From Auanema rhodensis (taxonomy: Eukaryota; Nematoda; Chromadorea; Rhabditida; Rhabditidae), in contig OZ059894.1 in NCBI GenBank assembly GCA_964057225.1, positions 20,366,476 through 20,430,475 of the forward strand: DNA of 64,000 bases, in the 5' to 3' direction. This document shows, piece after piece, positions 51,255 through 63,885 of this stretch. Below the pieces are notes generated by a model. That model ran no database searches and was not told where the DNA came from. It worked only from the letters and a program-made list of their open reading frames with translations. A program made the translations under genes and the position numbers. The stretch's first letter is position 1. Every line of letters starts with the position of its first letter.

Positions 51255-53009
51255 TCAACATTGCTTCCAAAAACATTTTGACAAAAATTTTTTCGAAAAA
51301 TTTCAAAATAAATTAGCAAAAAGTAGATGTTTTCAGATTCCTTTTTTCAAGGCAAAGACGATAGACAATGTTATTCAACTAAAAAATTAATTCTTCAGGG
51401 TGAAAATCGAGGATATAAGTGTGAACTTATATCAGTTGATATTTCGGTGCATTTTTAAGCTAGCGCGAATCTGATAACACAGATCGACGCAGCTTAAAAA
51501 TCCGCATCGAATGCACTATACTACATTGAGAAACGCTTAATACAAAAATTAGTTATGATCGTTTGAAAAATGATCCATTAGTGTATGTTGAGTTTCCATG
51601 TACACTCAACATTGCTTCCAAAAACATTTTGACAAAAATTTTTTCGAAAAATTTCAAAATAAATTAGCAAAAAGTAGATGTTTTTAGATTCCTTTTTTCA
51701 AGGCAAAGACGATGGACAATGTTATTCAACTAAAAAATTAATTCTTCAGGGTGAAAATCGAGGATATAAGTGTGAACTTATATCAGTTGATATCTCGGTG
51801 CATTTTTAAGCTAGCGCGAATCTGATAACACAGATCGACGCAGCTTAAGAATCCGCATCAAATGCACTATACTACATTGAGAAACGCTTAATACAAAAAT
51901 TAGTTATGATCGTTTGAAAAATGATGCATTAGTTTATGTTGAGTTTCCATGTACACTCAACATTGCTTCCAAAAACATTTTGACAAAAATTTTTTCGAAA
52001 AATTTCAAAATAAATTAGCAAAAAGTAGATGTTTTTAGATTCCTTTTTTCAAGGCAAAGACGATGGACAATGTTATTCAACGAAAAAATTAATTCTTCAG
52101 GGTGAAAATCGAGGATATAAGTGTGAACTTATATCAGTTGATATCTCGGTGCATTTTTAAGCTAGCGCAAATCTGATAACACATATCGACGCAGCTTAAA
52201 AATCCGCATCGAATGCACTATACTACATTGAGAAACGCTGAATACAAAAATTAGTTATGATCGTTTGAAAAATGATGCATTACTGTATGTTGAGTTTCCA
52301 TGTACACTCAACATTGCTTCCAAAAACATTTTGACAAAAATTTTTTCGAAAAATTTCAGAATAAATTAGCAAAAAGTAGATGTTTTTAGATTCCTTTTTT
52401 CAAGGCAAAGACGATGGACAATGTTATTCAACGAAAAAACTAATTCTTCAGGGTGAAAATCGAGGATATAAGTGTGAACTTATATCAGTTGATATCTCGG
52501 TGCATTTTTAAGCTAGCGCAAATCTGATAACACAGAACGACGCAGCTTAAAAATCCGCATCGAATGCACTATACTACATTGAGAAACGCTGAATACAAAA
52601 ATTAGTTATGATCGTTTGAAAAATGATGCATTACTGTATGTTGAGTTTCCATGTACACTCAACATTGCTTCCAAAAACATTTTGACAAAAATTTTTTCGA
52701 AAAATTTCAGAATAAATTAGCAAAAAGTAGATGTTTTTAGATTCCTTTTTTCAAGGCAAAGACGATGGACAATGTTATTCAACGAAAAAATTAATTCTTC
52801 AGGGTGAAAATCGAGGATATAAGTGTGAACTTATATCAGTTGATATCTCGGTGCATTTTTAAGCTAGCGCAAATCTGATAACACAGATCGACGCAGCTTA
52901 AAAATCCGCATCGAATGCACTATACTACATTGAGAAACGCTTAATACAAAAATTAGTTATGATCGTTTGAAAAATGATGCATTAGTGTATGTTGAGTTTC
53001 CATGTACAC
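51255..53009. repeat. 5-mer HOR, copy 2 (M147-M151)
   Basis: Matches copy 1 at an offset of exactly 1755 bp, including the rare TTTTCAG (M147) and AAAACTAAT (M150). Differences seen: GATATTTCGG in M147, which removes the GATATC motif, and GTGTATG instead of TTTATG at the end of M151. Confidence 0.87.
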
Positions 53010-55113
53010 TCAACATTGCTTCCAAAAACATTTTGACAAAAATTTTTTCGAAACATTTCGAAATAATTTAGCAAAAAGTAGATGTTTTTAGATTCCTTTT
53101 TCAAGGCAAAGACGATGGACAATGTTATTCAACGAAAAAAATAATTCTTCAGGGTGAAAATCGAGGATATAAGTGTGAACTTATATCAGTTGATATCTCG
53201 ATGCATTTTTAAGCTAGCGCAAATCTGATAACACAGAACGACGCAGCTTAAAGATCCGCATCGAATGCACTATACTACATTGAGAAACGCTTAATACAAA
53301 AATTAGTTATGATCGTTTGAAAAATGATGCATTAGTGTATGTTGAGTTTCCATGTACACTCAACATTGCTTCCAAAAACATTTTGACAAAAATTTTTTCG
53401 AAAAATTTCAAAATAAATTAGCAAAAAGTAGATGTTTTTAGATTCCTTTTTTCAAGGCAAAGACGATGGACAATGTTATTCAACTAAAAAATTAATTCTT
53501 CAGGGTGAAAATCGAGGATATAAGTGTGAACTTATATCAGTTGATATCTCGGTGCATTTTTAAGCTAGCGCGAATCTGATAACACAGATCGACGCAACTT
53601 AAGAATCCGCATCAAATGCACTATACTACATTGAGAAACGCTTAATACAAAAATTAGTTATGATCGTTTGAAAAATGATGCATTAGTGTATGTTGAGTTT
53701 CCATGTACACTCAACATTGCTTCCAAAAACATTTTGACAAAAATTTTTTCGAAACATTTCGAAATAATTTAGCAAAAAGTAGATGTTTTTAGATTCCTTT
53801 TTCAAGGCAAAGACGATGGACAATGTTATTCAACGAAAAAAATAATTCTTCAGGGTGAAAATCGAGGATATAAGTGTGAACTTATATCAGTTGATATCTC
53901 GGTGTATTTTTAAGCTAGCGCAAATCTGATAACACAGAACGACGCAGCTTAAAGATCCGCATCGAATGCACTATACTACATTGAGAAACGCTTAATACAA
54001 AAATTAGTTATGATCGTTTGAAAAATGATGCATTAGTGTATGTTGAGTTTCCATGTACACTCAACATTGCTTCCAAAAACATTTTGACAAAAATTTTTTC
54101 GAAAAATTTCAAAATAAATTAGCAAAAAGTAGATGTTTTTAGATTCCTTTTTTCAAGGCAAAGACGATGGACAATGTTATTCAACTAAAAAATTAATTCT
54201 TCAGGGTGAAAATCGAGGATATAAGTGTGAACTTATATCAGTTGATATCTCGGTGCATTTTTAAGCTAGCGCGAATCTGATAACACAGATCGACGCAGCT
54301 TAAGAATCCGCATCAAATGCACTATACTACATTGAGAAACGCTTAATACAAAAATTAGTTATGATCGTTTGAAAAATGATGCATTAGTTTATGTTGAGTT
54401 TCCATGTACACTCAACATTGCTTCCAAAAACATTTTGACAAAAATTTTTTCGAAAAATTTCAAAATAAATTAGCAAAAAGTAGATGTTTTTAGATTCCTT
54501 TTTTCAAGGCAAAGACGATGGACAATGTTATTCAACGAAAAAATTAATTCTTCAGGGTGAAAATCGAGGATATAAGTGTGAACTTATATCAGTTGATATC
54601 TCGGTGCATTTTTAAGCTAGCGCAAATCTGATAACACAGAACGACGCAGCTTAAAAATCCGCATCGAATGCACTATACTACATTGAGAAACGCTGAATAC
54701 AAAAATTAGTTATGATCGTTTGAAAAATGATGCATTACTGTATGTTGAGTTTCCATGTACACTCAACATTGCTTCCAAAAACATTTTGACAAAAATTTTT
54801 TCGAAAAATTTCAGAATAAATTAGCAAAAAGTAGATGTTTTTAGATTCCTTTTTTCAAGGCAAAGACGATGGACAATGTTATTCAACGAAAAAATTAATT
54901 CTTCAGGGTGAAAATCGAGGATATAAGTGTGAACTTATATCAGTTGATATCTCGGTGCATTTTTAAGCTAGCGCAAATCTGATAACACAGAACGACGCAG
55001 CTTAAAAATCCGCATCGAATGCACTATACTACATTGAGAAACGCTTAATACAAAAATTAGTTATGATCGTTTGAAAAATGATGCATTAGTGTATGTTGAG
55101 TTTCCATGTACAC
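53010..55113. repeat. 6-mer HOR, copy 1 (M152-M157)
   Basis: 2104 bp, because M152 and M154 are 350 bp each. Order: CGAAACATTTCG type, GCGCGAA type with GCAACTTAAGAA, CGAAACATTTCG type, GCGCGAA type with TTAAGAA and TTTATG, AGAACG with GCTGAATAC, CAGAATAAA with AGAACG. Private changes are CTCGATGC in M152 and GGTGTATTT in M154. Confidence 0.84.
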
Positions 55114-56867
55114 TCAACATTGCTTCCAAAAACATTTTGACAAAAATTTTTTCGAAACATTTCGAAATAATTTAGCAAAAAGTAGATGTTTTTAGATTCC
55201 TTTTTTCAAGGCAAAGACGATGGACAATGTTATTCAACGAAAAAAATAATTCTTCAGGGTGAAAATCGAGGATATAAGTGTGAACTTATATCAGTTGATA
55301 TCTCGGTGCATTTTTAAGCTAGCGCAAATCTGATAACACAGAACGACGCAGCTTAAAGATCCGCATCGAATGCACTATACTACATTGAGAAACGCTTAAT
55401 ACAAAAATTAGTTATGATCGTTTGAAAAATGATGCATTAGTGTATGTTGAGTTTCCATGTACACTCAACATTGCTTCCAAAAACATTTTGACAAAAATTT
55501 TTTCGAAAAATTTCAAAATAAATTAGCAAAAAGTAGATGTTTTTAGATTCCTTTTTTCAAGGCAAAGACGATGGACAATGTTATTCAACTAAAAAATTAA
55601 TTCTTCAGGGTGAAAATCGAGGATATAAGTGTGAACTTATATCAGTTGATATCTCGGTGCATTTTTAAGCTAGCGCGAATCTGATAACACAGATCGACGC
55701 AACTTAAGAATCCGCATCAAATGCACTATACTACATTGAGAAACGCTTAATACAAAAATTAGTTATGATCGTTTGAAAAATGATGCATTAGTGTATGTTG
55801 AGTTTCCATGTACACTCAACATTGCTTCCAAAAACATTTTGACAAAAATTTTTTCGAAACATTTCGAAATAATTTAGCAAAAAGTAGATGTTTTTAGATT
55901 CCTTTTTCAAGGCAAAGACGATGGACAATGTTATTCAACGAAAAAAATAATTCTTCAGGGTGAAAATCGAGGATATAAGTGTGAACTTATATCAGTTGAT
56001 ATCTCGGTGCATTTTTAAGCTAGCGCAAATCTGATAACACAGAACGACGCAGCTTAAAGATCCGCATCGAATGCACTATACTACATTGAGAAACGCTTAA
56101 TACAAAAATTAGTTATGATCGTTTGAAAAATGATGCATTAGTGTATGTTGAGTTTCCATGTACACTCAACATTGCTTCCAAAAACATTTTGACAAAAATT
56201 TTTTCGAAAAATTTCAAAATAAATTAGCAAAAAGTAGATGTTTTTAGATTCCTTTTTTCAAGGCAAAGACGATGGACAATGTTATTCAACTAAAAAATTA
56301 ATTCTTCAGGGTGAAAATCGAGGATATAAGTGTGAACTTATATCAGTTGATATCTCGGTGCATTTTTAAGCTAGCGCGAATCTGATAACACAGATCGACG
56401 CAGCTTAAGAATCCGCATCAAATGCACTATACTACATTGAGAAACGCTTAATACAAAAATTAGTTATGATCGTTTGAAAAATGATGCATTAGTTTATGTT
56501 GAGTTTCCATGTACACTCAACATTGCTTCCAAAAACATTTTGACAAAAATTTTTTCGAAAAATTTCAAAATAAATTAGCAAAAAGTAGATGTTTTTAGAT
56601 TCCTTTTTTCAAGGCAAAGACGATGGACAATGTTATTCAACGAAAAAATTAATTCTTCAGGGTGAAAATCGAGGATATAAGTGTGAACTTATATCAGTTG
56701 ATATCTCGGTGCATTTTTAAGCTAGCGCAAATCTGATAACACAGAACGACGCAGCTTAAAAATCCGCATCGAATGCACTATACTACATTGAGAAACGCTT
56801 AATACAAAAATTAGTTATGATCGTTTGAAAAATGATGCATTAGTGTATGTTGAGTTTCCATGTACAC
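55114..56867. repeat. 6-mer HOR, shortened copy 2 (M158-M162)
   Basis: Five monomers, 1754 bp. M158-M161 follow M152-M155 in order. M162 has the left half of M156 (no CAGAATAAA) and the right half of M157 (GCTTAATAC, GTGTATG). It therefore reads as a fusion that removed one monomer. The GCAACTTAAGAA marker recurs at M153 and M159. Confidence 0.82.
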
Positions 56868-57218
56868 TCAACATTGCTTCCAAAAACATTTTGACAAAAA
56901 TTTTTTCGAAAAATTTCAAAATAAATTAGCAAAAAGTAGATGTTTTTAGATTCCTTTTTTCAAGGCAAAGACGATGGACAATGTTATTCAACTAAAAAAT
57001 TAATTCTTCAGGGTGAAAATCGAGGATATAAGTGTGAACTTATATCAGTTGATATCTCGGTGCATTTTTAAGCTAGCGCGAATCTGATAACACAGATCGA
57101 CGCAACTTAAGAATCCGCATCGAATGCACTATACAACATTGAGAAACGCTTAATACAAAAATTAGTTATGATCGTTTGAAAAATGATGCATTAGTGTATG
57201 TTGAGTTTCCATGTACAC
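56868..57218. repeat. Monomer M163 (CAACTA, GCAACTTAAGAA, TACAAC)
   Basis: Resembles M153 and M159 but has CATCGAA and the rare TATACAAC variant near 57133, otherwise seen at M56, M70 and M89. Whether this is a shared origin or an independent A for T change cannot be told from one base. Confidence 0.8.
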
Positions 57219-60200
57219 TCAACATTGCTTCCAAAAACATTTTGACAAAAATTTTTTCGAAACATTTCGAAATAATTTAGCAAAAAGTAGATGTTTTTAG
57301 ATTCCTTTTTCAAGGCAAAGACGATGGACAATGTTATTCAACGAAAAAAATAATTCTTCAGGGTGAAAATCGAGGATATAAGTGTGAACTTATATCAGTT
57401 GATATCTCGGTGCATTTTTAAGCTAGCGCGAATCTGATAACACAGATCGACGCAGCTTAAGAATCCGCATCAAATGCACTATACTACATTGAGAAACGCT
57501 TAATACAAAAATTAGTTATGATCGTTTGAAAAATGATGCATTAGTTTATGTTGAGTTTCCATGTACACTCAACATTGCTTCCAAAAACATTTTGACAAAA
57601 ATTTTTTCGAAAAATTTCAAAATAAATTAGCAAAAAGTAGATGTTTTTAGATTCCTTTTTTCAAGGCAAAGACGATGGACAATGTTATTCAACGAAAAAA
57701 TTAATTCTTCAGGGTGAAAATCGAGGATATAAGTGTGAACTTATATCAGTTGATATCTCGGTGCATTTTTAAGCTAGCGCAAATCTGATAACACATATCG
57801 ACGCAGCTTAAAAATCCGCATCGAATGCACTATACTACATTGAGAAACGCTGAATACAAAAATTAGTTATGATCGTTTGAAAAATGATGCATTACTGTAT
57901 GTTGAGTTTCCATGTACACTCAACATTGCTTCCAAAAACATTTTGACAAAAATTTTTTCGAAAAATTTCAGAATAAATTAGCAAAAAGTAGATGTTTTTA
58001 GATTCCTTTTTTCAAGGCAAAGACGATGGACAATGTTATTCAACGAAAAAATTAATTCTTCAGGGTGAAAATCGAGGATATAAGTGTGAACTTATATCAG
58101 TTGATATCTCGGTGCATTTTTAAGCTAGCGCAAATCTGATAACATAGAACGACGCAGCTTAAAAATCCGCATCGAATGCACTATACTACATTGAGAAACG
58201 CTTAATACAAAAATTAGTTATGATCGTTTGAAAAATGATGCATTAGTGTATGTTGAGTTTCCATGTACACTCAACATTGCTTCCAAAAACATTTTGACAA
58301 AAATTTTTTCGAAAAATTTCAAAATAAATTAGCAAAAAGTAGATGTTTTTAGATTCCTTTTTTCAAGGCAAAGACGATGGACAATGTTATTCAACTAAAA
58401 AATTAATTCTTCAGGGTGAAAATCGAGGATATAAGTGTGAACTTATATCAGTTGATATCTCGGTGCATTTTTAAGCTAGCGCGAATCTGATAACACAGAT
58501 CGACGCAACTTAAGAATCCGCATCGAATGCACTATACTACATTGAGAAACGCTTAATACAAAAATTAGTTATGATCGTTTGAAAAATGATGCATTACTGT
58601 ATGTTGAGTTTCCATGTACACTCAACATTGCTTCCAAAAACATTTTGACAAAAATTTTTTCGAAAAATTTCAGAATAAATTAGCAAAAAGTAGATGTTTT
58701 TAGATTCCTTTTTTCAAGGCAAAGACGATGGACAATGTTATTCAACGAAAAAATTAATTCTTCAGGGTGAAAATCGAGGATATAAGTGTGAACTTATATC
58801 AGTTGATATCTCGGTGCATTTTTAAGCTAGCGCAAATCTGATAACATAGAACGACGCAGCTTAAAAATCCGCATCGAATGCACTATACTACATTGAGAAA
58901 CGCTTAATACAAAAATTAGTTATGATCGTTTGAAAAATGATGCATTAGTGTATGTTGAGTTTCCATGTACACTCAACATTGCTTCCAAAAACATTTTGAC
59001 AAAAATTTTTTCGAAAAATTTCAAAATAAATTAGCAAAAAGTAGATGTTTTTAGATTCCTTTTTTCAAGGCAAAGACGATGGACAATGTTATTCAACTAA
59101 AAAATTAATTCTTCAGGGTGAAAATCGAGGATATAAGTGTGAACTTATATCAGTTGATATCTCGGTGCATTTTTAAGCTAGCGCGAATCTGATAACACAG
59201 ATCGACGCAACTTAAGAATCCGCATCGAATGCACTATACTACATTGAGAAACGCTTAATACAAAAATTAGTTATGATCGTTTGAAAAATGATGCATTAGT
59301 GTATGTTGAGTTTCCATGTACACTCAACATTGCTTCCAAAAACATTTTGACAAAAATTTTTTCGAAACATTTCGAAATAATTTAGCAAAAAGTAGATGTT
59401 TTTAGATTCCTTTTTCAAGGCAAAGACGATGGACAATGTTATTCAACGAAAAAAATAATTCTTCAGGGTGAAAATCGAGGATATAAGTGTGAACTTATAT
59501 CAGTTGATATCTCGGTGCATTTTTAAGCTAGCGCGAATCTGATAACACAGATCGACGCAGCTTAAGAATCCGCATCAAATGCACTATACTACATTGAGAA
59601 ACGCTTAATACAAAAATTAGTTATGATCGTTTGAAAAATGATGCATTAGTTTATGTTGAGTTTCCATGTACACTCAACATTGCTTCCAAAAACATTTTGA
59701 CAAAAATTTTTTCGAAAAATTTCAAAATAAATTAGCAAAAAGTAGATGTTTTTAGATTCCTTTTTTCAAGGCAAAGACGATGGACAATGTTATTCAACGA
59801 AAAAATTAATTCTTCAGGGTGAAAATCGAGGATATAAGTGTGAACTTATATCAGTTGATATCTCGGTGCATTTTTAAGCTAGCGCAAATCTGATAACACA
59901 TATCGACGCAGCTTAAAAATCCGCATCGAATGCACTATACTACATTGAGAAACGCTGAATACAAAAATTAGTTATGATCGTTTGAAAAATGATGCATTAC
60001 TGTATGTTGAGTTTCCATGTACACTCAACATTGCTTCCAAAAACATTTTGACAAAAATTTTTTCGAAAAATTTCAGAATAAATTAGCAAAAAGTAGATGT
60101 TTTTAGATTCCTTTTTTCAAGGCAAAGACGATGGACAATGTTATTCAACGAAAAAATTAATTCTTCAGGGTGAAAATCGAGGATATAAGTGTGAACTTAT

Positions 60201-60375
60201 ATCAGTTGATATCTCGGTGCATTTTTAAGCTAGCGCAAATCTGATAACATAGAACGACGCAGCTTAAAAATCCGCATCGAATGCACTATACTACATTGAG
60301 AAACGCTTAATACAAAAATTAGTTATGATCGTTTGAAAAATGATGCATTAGTTTATGTTGAGTTTCCATGTACAC
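57219..60375. repeat. 6-mer repeat, one full and one half copy (M164-M169, M170-M172)
   Basis: M164-M166 match M170-M172 at an offset of 2105 bp. M164 and M170 are hybrids: left part CGAAACATTTCG, 5-T tract and AAAAAAATAA; right part GCGCGAA, TTAAGAA, CATCAAA and TTTATG. M165 and M171 have ACACATATCG and GCTGAATAC. M166, M168 and M172 share the rare AACATAGAACG. M167 and M169 are GCAACTTAAGAA monomers, so M166-M167 and M168-M169 also form a 702-bp repeat. Confidence 0.84.
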
Positions 60376-61779
60376 TCAACATTGCTTCCAAAAACATTTT
60401 GACAAAAATTTTTTCGAAAAATTTCAAAATAAATTAGCAAAAAGTAGATGTTTTTAGATTCCTTTTTTCAAGGCAAAGACGATGGACAATGTTATTCAAC
60501 GAAAAAATAAATTCTTCAGGGTGAAAATCGAGGATATAAGTGTAAACTTATATCAGTTGATATCTCGGTGCATTTTTAAGCTAGCGCAAATCTGATAACA
60601 CAGATCGACGCAGCTCAAAAATTCGCATCGAATGCACTATACTACATTGAGAAACGCTTAATACAAAAATTAGTTATGATCGTTTGAAAAATGATGCATT
60701 AGTTTATGTTGAGTTTCCATGTACACTCAACATTGCTTCCAAAAACATTTTGACAAAAATTTTTTCGAAAAATTTCAAAATAAATTAGCAAAAAGTAGAT
60801 GTTTTTAGATTCCTTTTTTCAAGGCAAAGACGATAGACAATGTAATTCAACTAAAAAATTAATTCTTCAGGGTGAAAATCGAGGATATAAGTGTGAACTT
60901 ATATCAGTTGATATCTCGGTGCATTTTTAAGCTAGCGCGAATCTGATAACACAGATCGACGCAGCTTAAAAATCCGCATCGAATGCACTATACTACATTG
61001 AGAAACGCTTAATACAAAAATTAGTTATGATCGTTTGAAAAATGATCCATTAGTGTATGTTGAGTTTCCATGTACACTCAACATTGCTTCCAAAAACATT
61101 TTGACAAAAATTTTTTCGAAAAATTTCAAAATAAATTAGCAAAAAGTAGATGTTTTTAGATTCCTTTTTTCAAGGCAAAGACGATGGACAATGTTATTCA
61201 ACTAAAAAATTAATTCTTCAGGGTGAAAATCGAGGATATAAGTGTGAACTTATATCAGTTGATATCTCGGTGCATTTTTAAGCTAGCGCGAATCTGATAA
61301 CACAGATCGACGCAGCTTAAGAATCCGCATCAAATGCACTATACTACATTGAGAAACGCTTAATACAAAAATTAGTTATGATCGTTTGAAAAATGATGCA
61401 TTAGTTTATGTTGAGTTTCCATGTACACTCAACATTGCTTCCAAAAACATTTTGACAAAAATTTTTTCGAAAAATTTCAAAATAAATTAGCAAAAAGTAG
61501 ATGTTTTTAGATTCCTTTTTTCAAGGCAAAGACGATGGACAATGTTATTCAACGAAAAAATTAATTCTTCAGGGTGAAAATCGAGGATATAAGTGTGAAC
61601 TTATATCAGTTGATATCTCGGTGCATTTTTAAGCTAGCGCAAATCTGAAAACACATATCGACGCAGCTTAAAAATCCGCATCGAATGCACTATACTACAT
61701 TGAGAAACGTTGAATACAAAAATTAGTTATGATCGTTTGAAAAATGATGCATTACTGTATGTTGAGTTTCCATGTACAC
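60376..61779. repeat. 4-monomer block (M173-M176), long-range copy of M141-M144
   Basis: Same order as 49149-50552: GTAA loop with CAGCTCAAA, GATAGAC with GCGCGAA and GATCC, CAACTA with TTAAGAA and CATCAAA, ACACATATCG with TTGAATAC and TTACTG. The offset is 11,227 bp. Private changes include AAAATTCGC in M173, TGTAATTC in M174, and CTGAAAACAC and AACGTTGAA in M176. Confidence 0.82.
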
Positions 61780-63885
61780 TCAACATTGCTTCCAAAAACA
61801 TTTTGACAAAAATTTTTTCGAAAAATTTCAGAATAAATTAGCAAAAAGTAGATGTTTTTAGATTCCTTTTTTCAAGGCAAAGACGATGGACAATGTTATT
61901 CAACGAAAAAATTAATTCTTCAGGGTGAAAATCGAGGATATAAGTGTGAACTTATATCAGTTGATATCTCGGTGCATTTTTAAGCTAGCGCGAATCTGAT
62001 AACACAGATCGACGCAGCTTAAGAATCCGCATCAAATGCACTATACTACATTGAGAAACGCTTAATACAAAAATTAGTTATGATCGTTTGAAAAATGATG
62101 CATTAGTTTATGTTGAGTTTCCATGTACACTCAACATTGCTTCCAAAAACATTTTGACAAAAATTTTTTCGAAAAATTTCAAAATAAATTAGCGAAAAGT
62201 AGATGTTTTTAGATTCCTTTTTTCAAGGCAAAGACGATGGACAATGTTATTCAACTAAAAATTTAATTCTTCAGGGTGAAAATCGAGGATATAAGTGTGA
62301 ACTTATATCAGTTGATATCTCGGTGCATTTTTAAGCTAGCGCAAATCTGATAACACAGAACGACGCAGCTTAAAAATCCGCATCGAATGCACTATACTAC
62401 ATTGAGAAACGCTTAATACAAAAATTAGTTATGATTGTTTGAAAAATGATGCATTAGTGTATGTTGAGTTTCCATGTACACTCAACATTGCTTCCAAAAA
62501 CATTTTGACAAAAATTTTTTCGAAAAATTTCAAAATAAATTAGCAAAAAGTAGATGTTTTTAGATTCCTTTTTTCAAGGCAAAGACGATGGACAATGTTA
62601 TTCAACTAAAAAATTAATTCTTCAGGGTGAAAATCGAGGATATAAGTGTGAACTTATATCAGTTGATATCTCGGTGCATTTTTAAGCTAGCGCGAATCTG
62701 ATAACACAGATCGACGCAGCTTAAGAATCCGCATCAAATGCACTATACTACATTGAGAAACGCTTAATACAAAAATTAGTTATGATCGTTTGAAAAATGA
62801 TGCATTAGTTTATGTTGAGTTTCCATGTACACTCAACATTGCTTCCAAAAACATTTTGACAAAAATTTTTTCGAAAAATTTCAAAATAAATTAGCAAAAA
62901 GTAGATGTTTTTAGATTCCTTTTTTCAAGGCAAAGACGATGGACAATGTTATTCAACGAAAAAATTAATTCTTCAGGGTGAAAATCGAGGATATAAGTGT
63001 GAACTTATATCAGTTGATATCTCGGTGCATTTTTAAGCTAGCGCAAATCTGATAACACATATCGACGCAGCTTAAAAATCCGCATCGAATGCACTATACT
63101 ACATTGAGAAACGCTGAATACAAAAATTAGTTATGATCGTTTGAAAAATGATGCATTACTGTATGTTGAGTTTCCATGTACACTCAACATTGCTTCCAAA
63201 AACATTTTGACAAAAATTTTTTCGAAAAATTTCAGAATAAATTAGCAAAAAGTAGATGTTTTTAGATTCCTTTTTTCAAGGCAAAGACGATGGACAATGT
63301 TATTCAACGAAAAAATTAATTCTTCAGGGTGAAAATCGAGGATATAAGTGTGAACTTATATCAATTGATATCTCGGTGCATTTTTAAGCTAGCGCAAATC
63401 TGATAACACAGAACGACGCAGCTTAAAAATCCGCATCGAATGCACTATACTACATTGAGAAACGCTGAATACAAAAATTAGTTATGATCGTTTGAAAAAT
63501 GATGCATTACTGTATGTTGAGTTTCCATGTACACTCAACATTGCTTCCAAAAACATTTTGACAAAAATTTTTTCGAAAAATTTCAGAATAAATTAGCAAA
63601 AAGTAGATGTTTTTAGATTCCTTTTTTCAAGGCAAAGACGATGGACAATGTTATTCAACGAAAAAATTAATTCTTCAGGGTGAAAATCGAGGATATAAGT
63701 GTGAACTTATATCAGTTGATATCTCGGTGCATTTTTAAGCTAGCGCAAATCTGATAACACAGAACGACGCAGCTTAAAGATCCGCATCGAATGCACTATA
63801 CTACATTGAGAAACGCTTAATACAAAAATTAGTTATGATCGTTTGAAAAATGATGCATTAGTGTATGTTGAGTTTCCATGTACAC
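61780..63885. repeat. Last complete monomers M177-M182
   Basis: M177 is a hybrid of a CAGAATAAA left half and a GCGCGAA/TTAAGAA/CATCAAA right half. M178 has AGCGAAAAG, CAACTA with AAATTTAAT, and AGAACG. M179 and M180 repeat the CAACTA then ACACATATCG order seen at M148-M149. M181 and M182 are CAGAATAAA/AGAACG monomers. M181 carries TCAATTGAT, and M182 ends with TAAAGATCC, a marker of the CGAAACATTTCG family. Confidence 0.83.
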
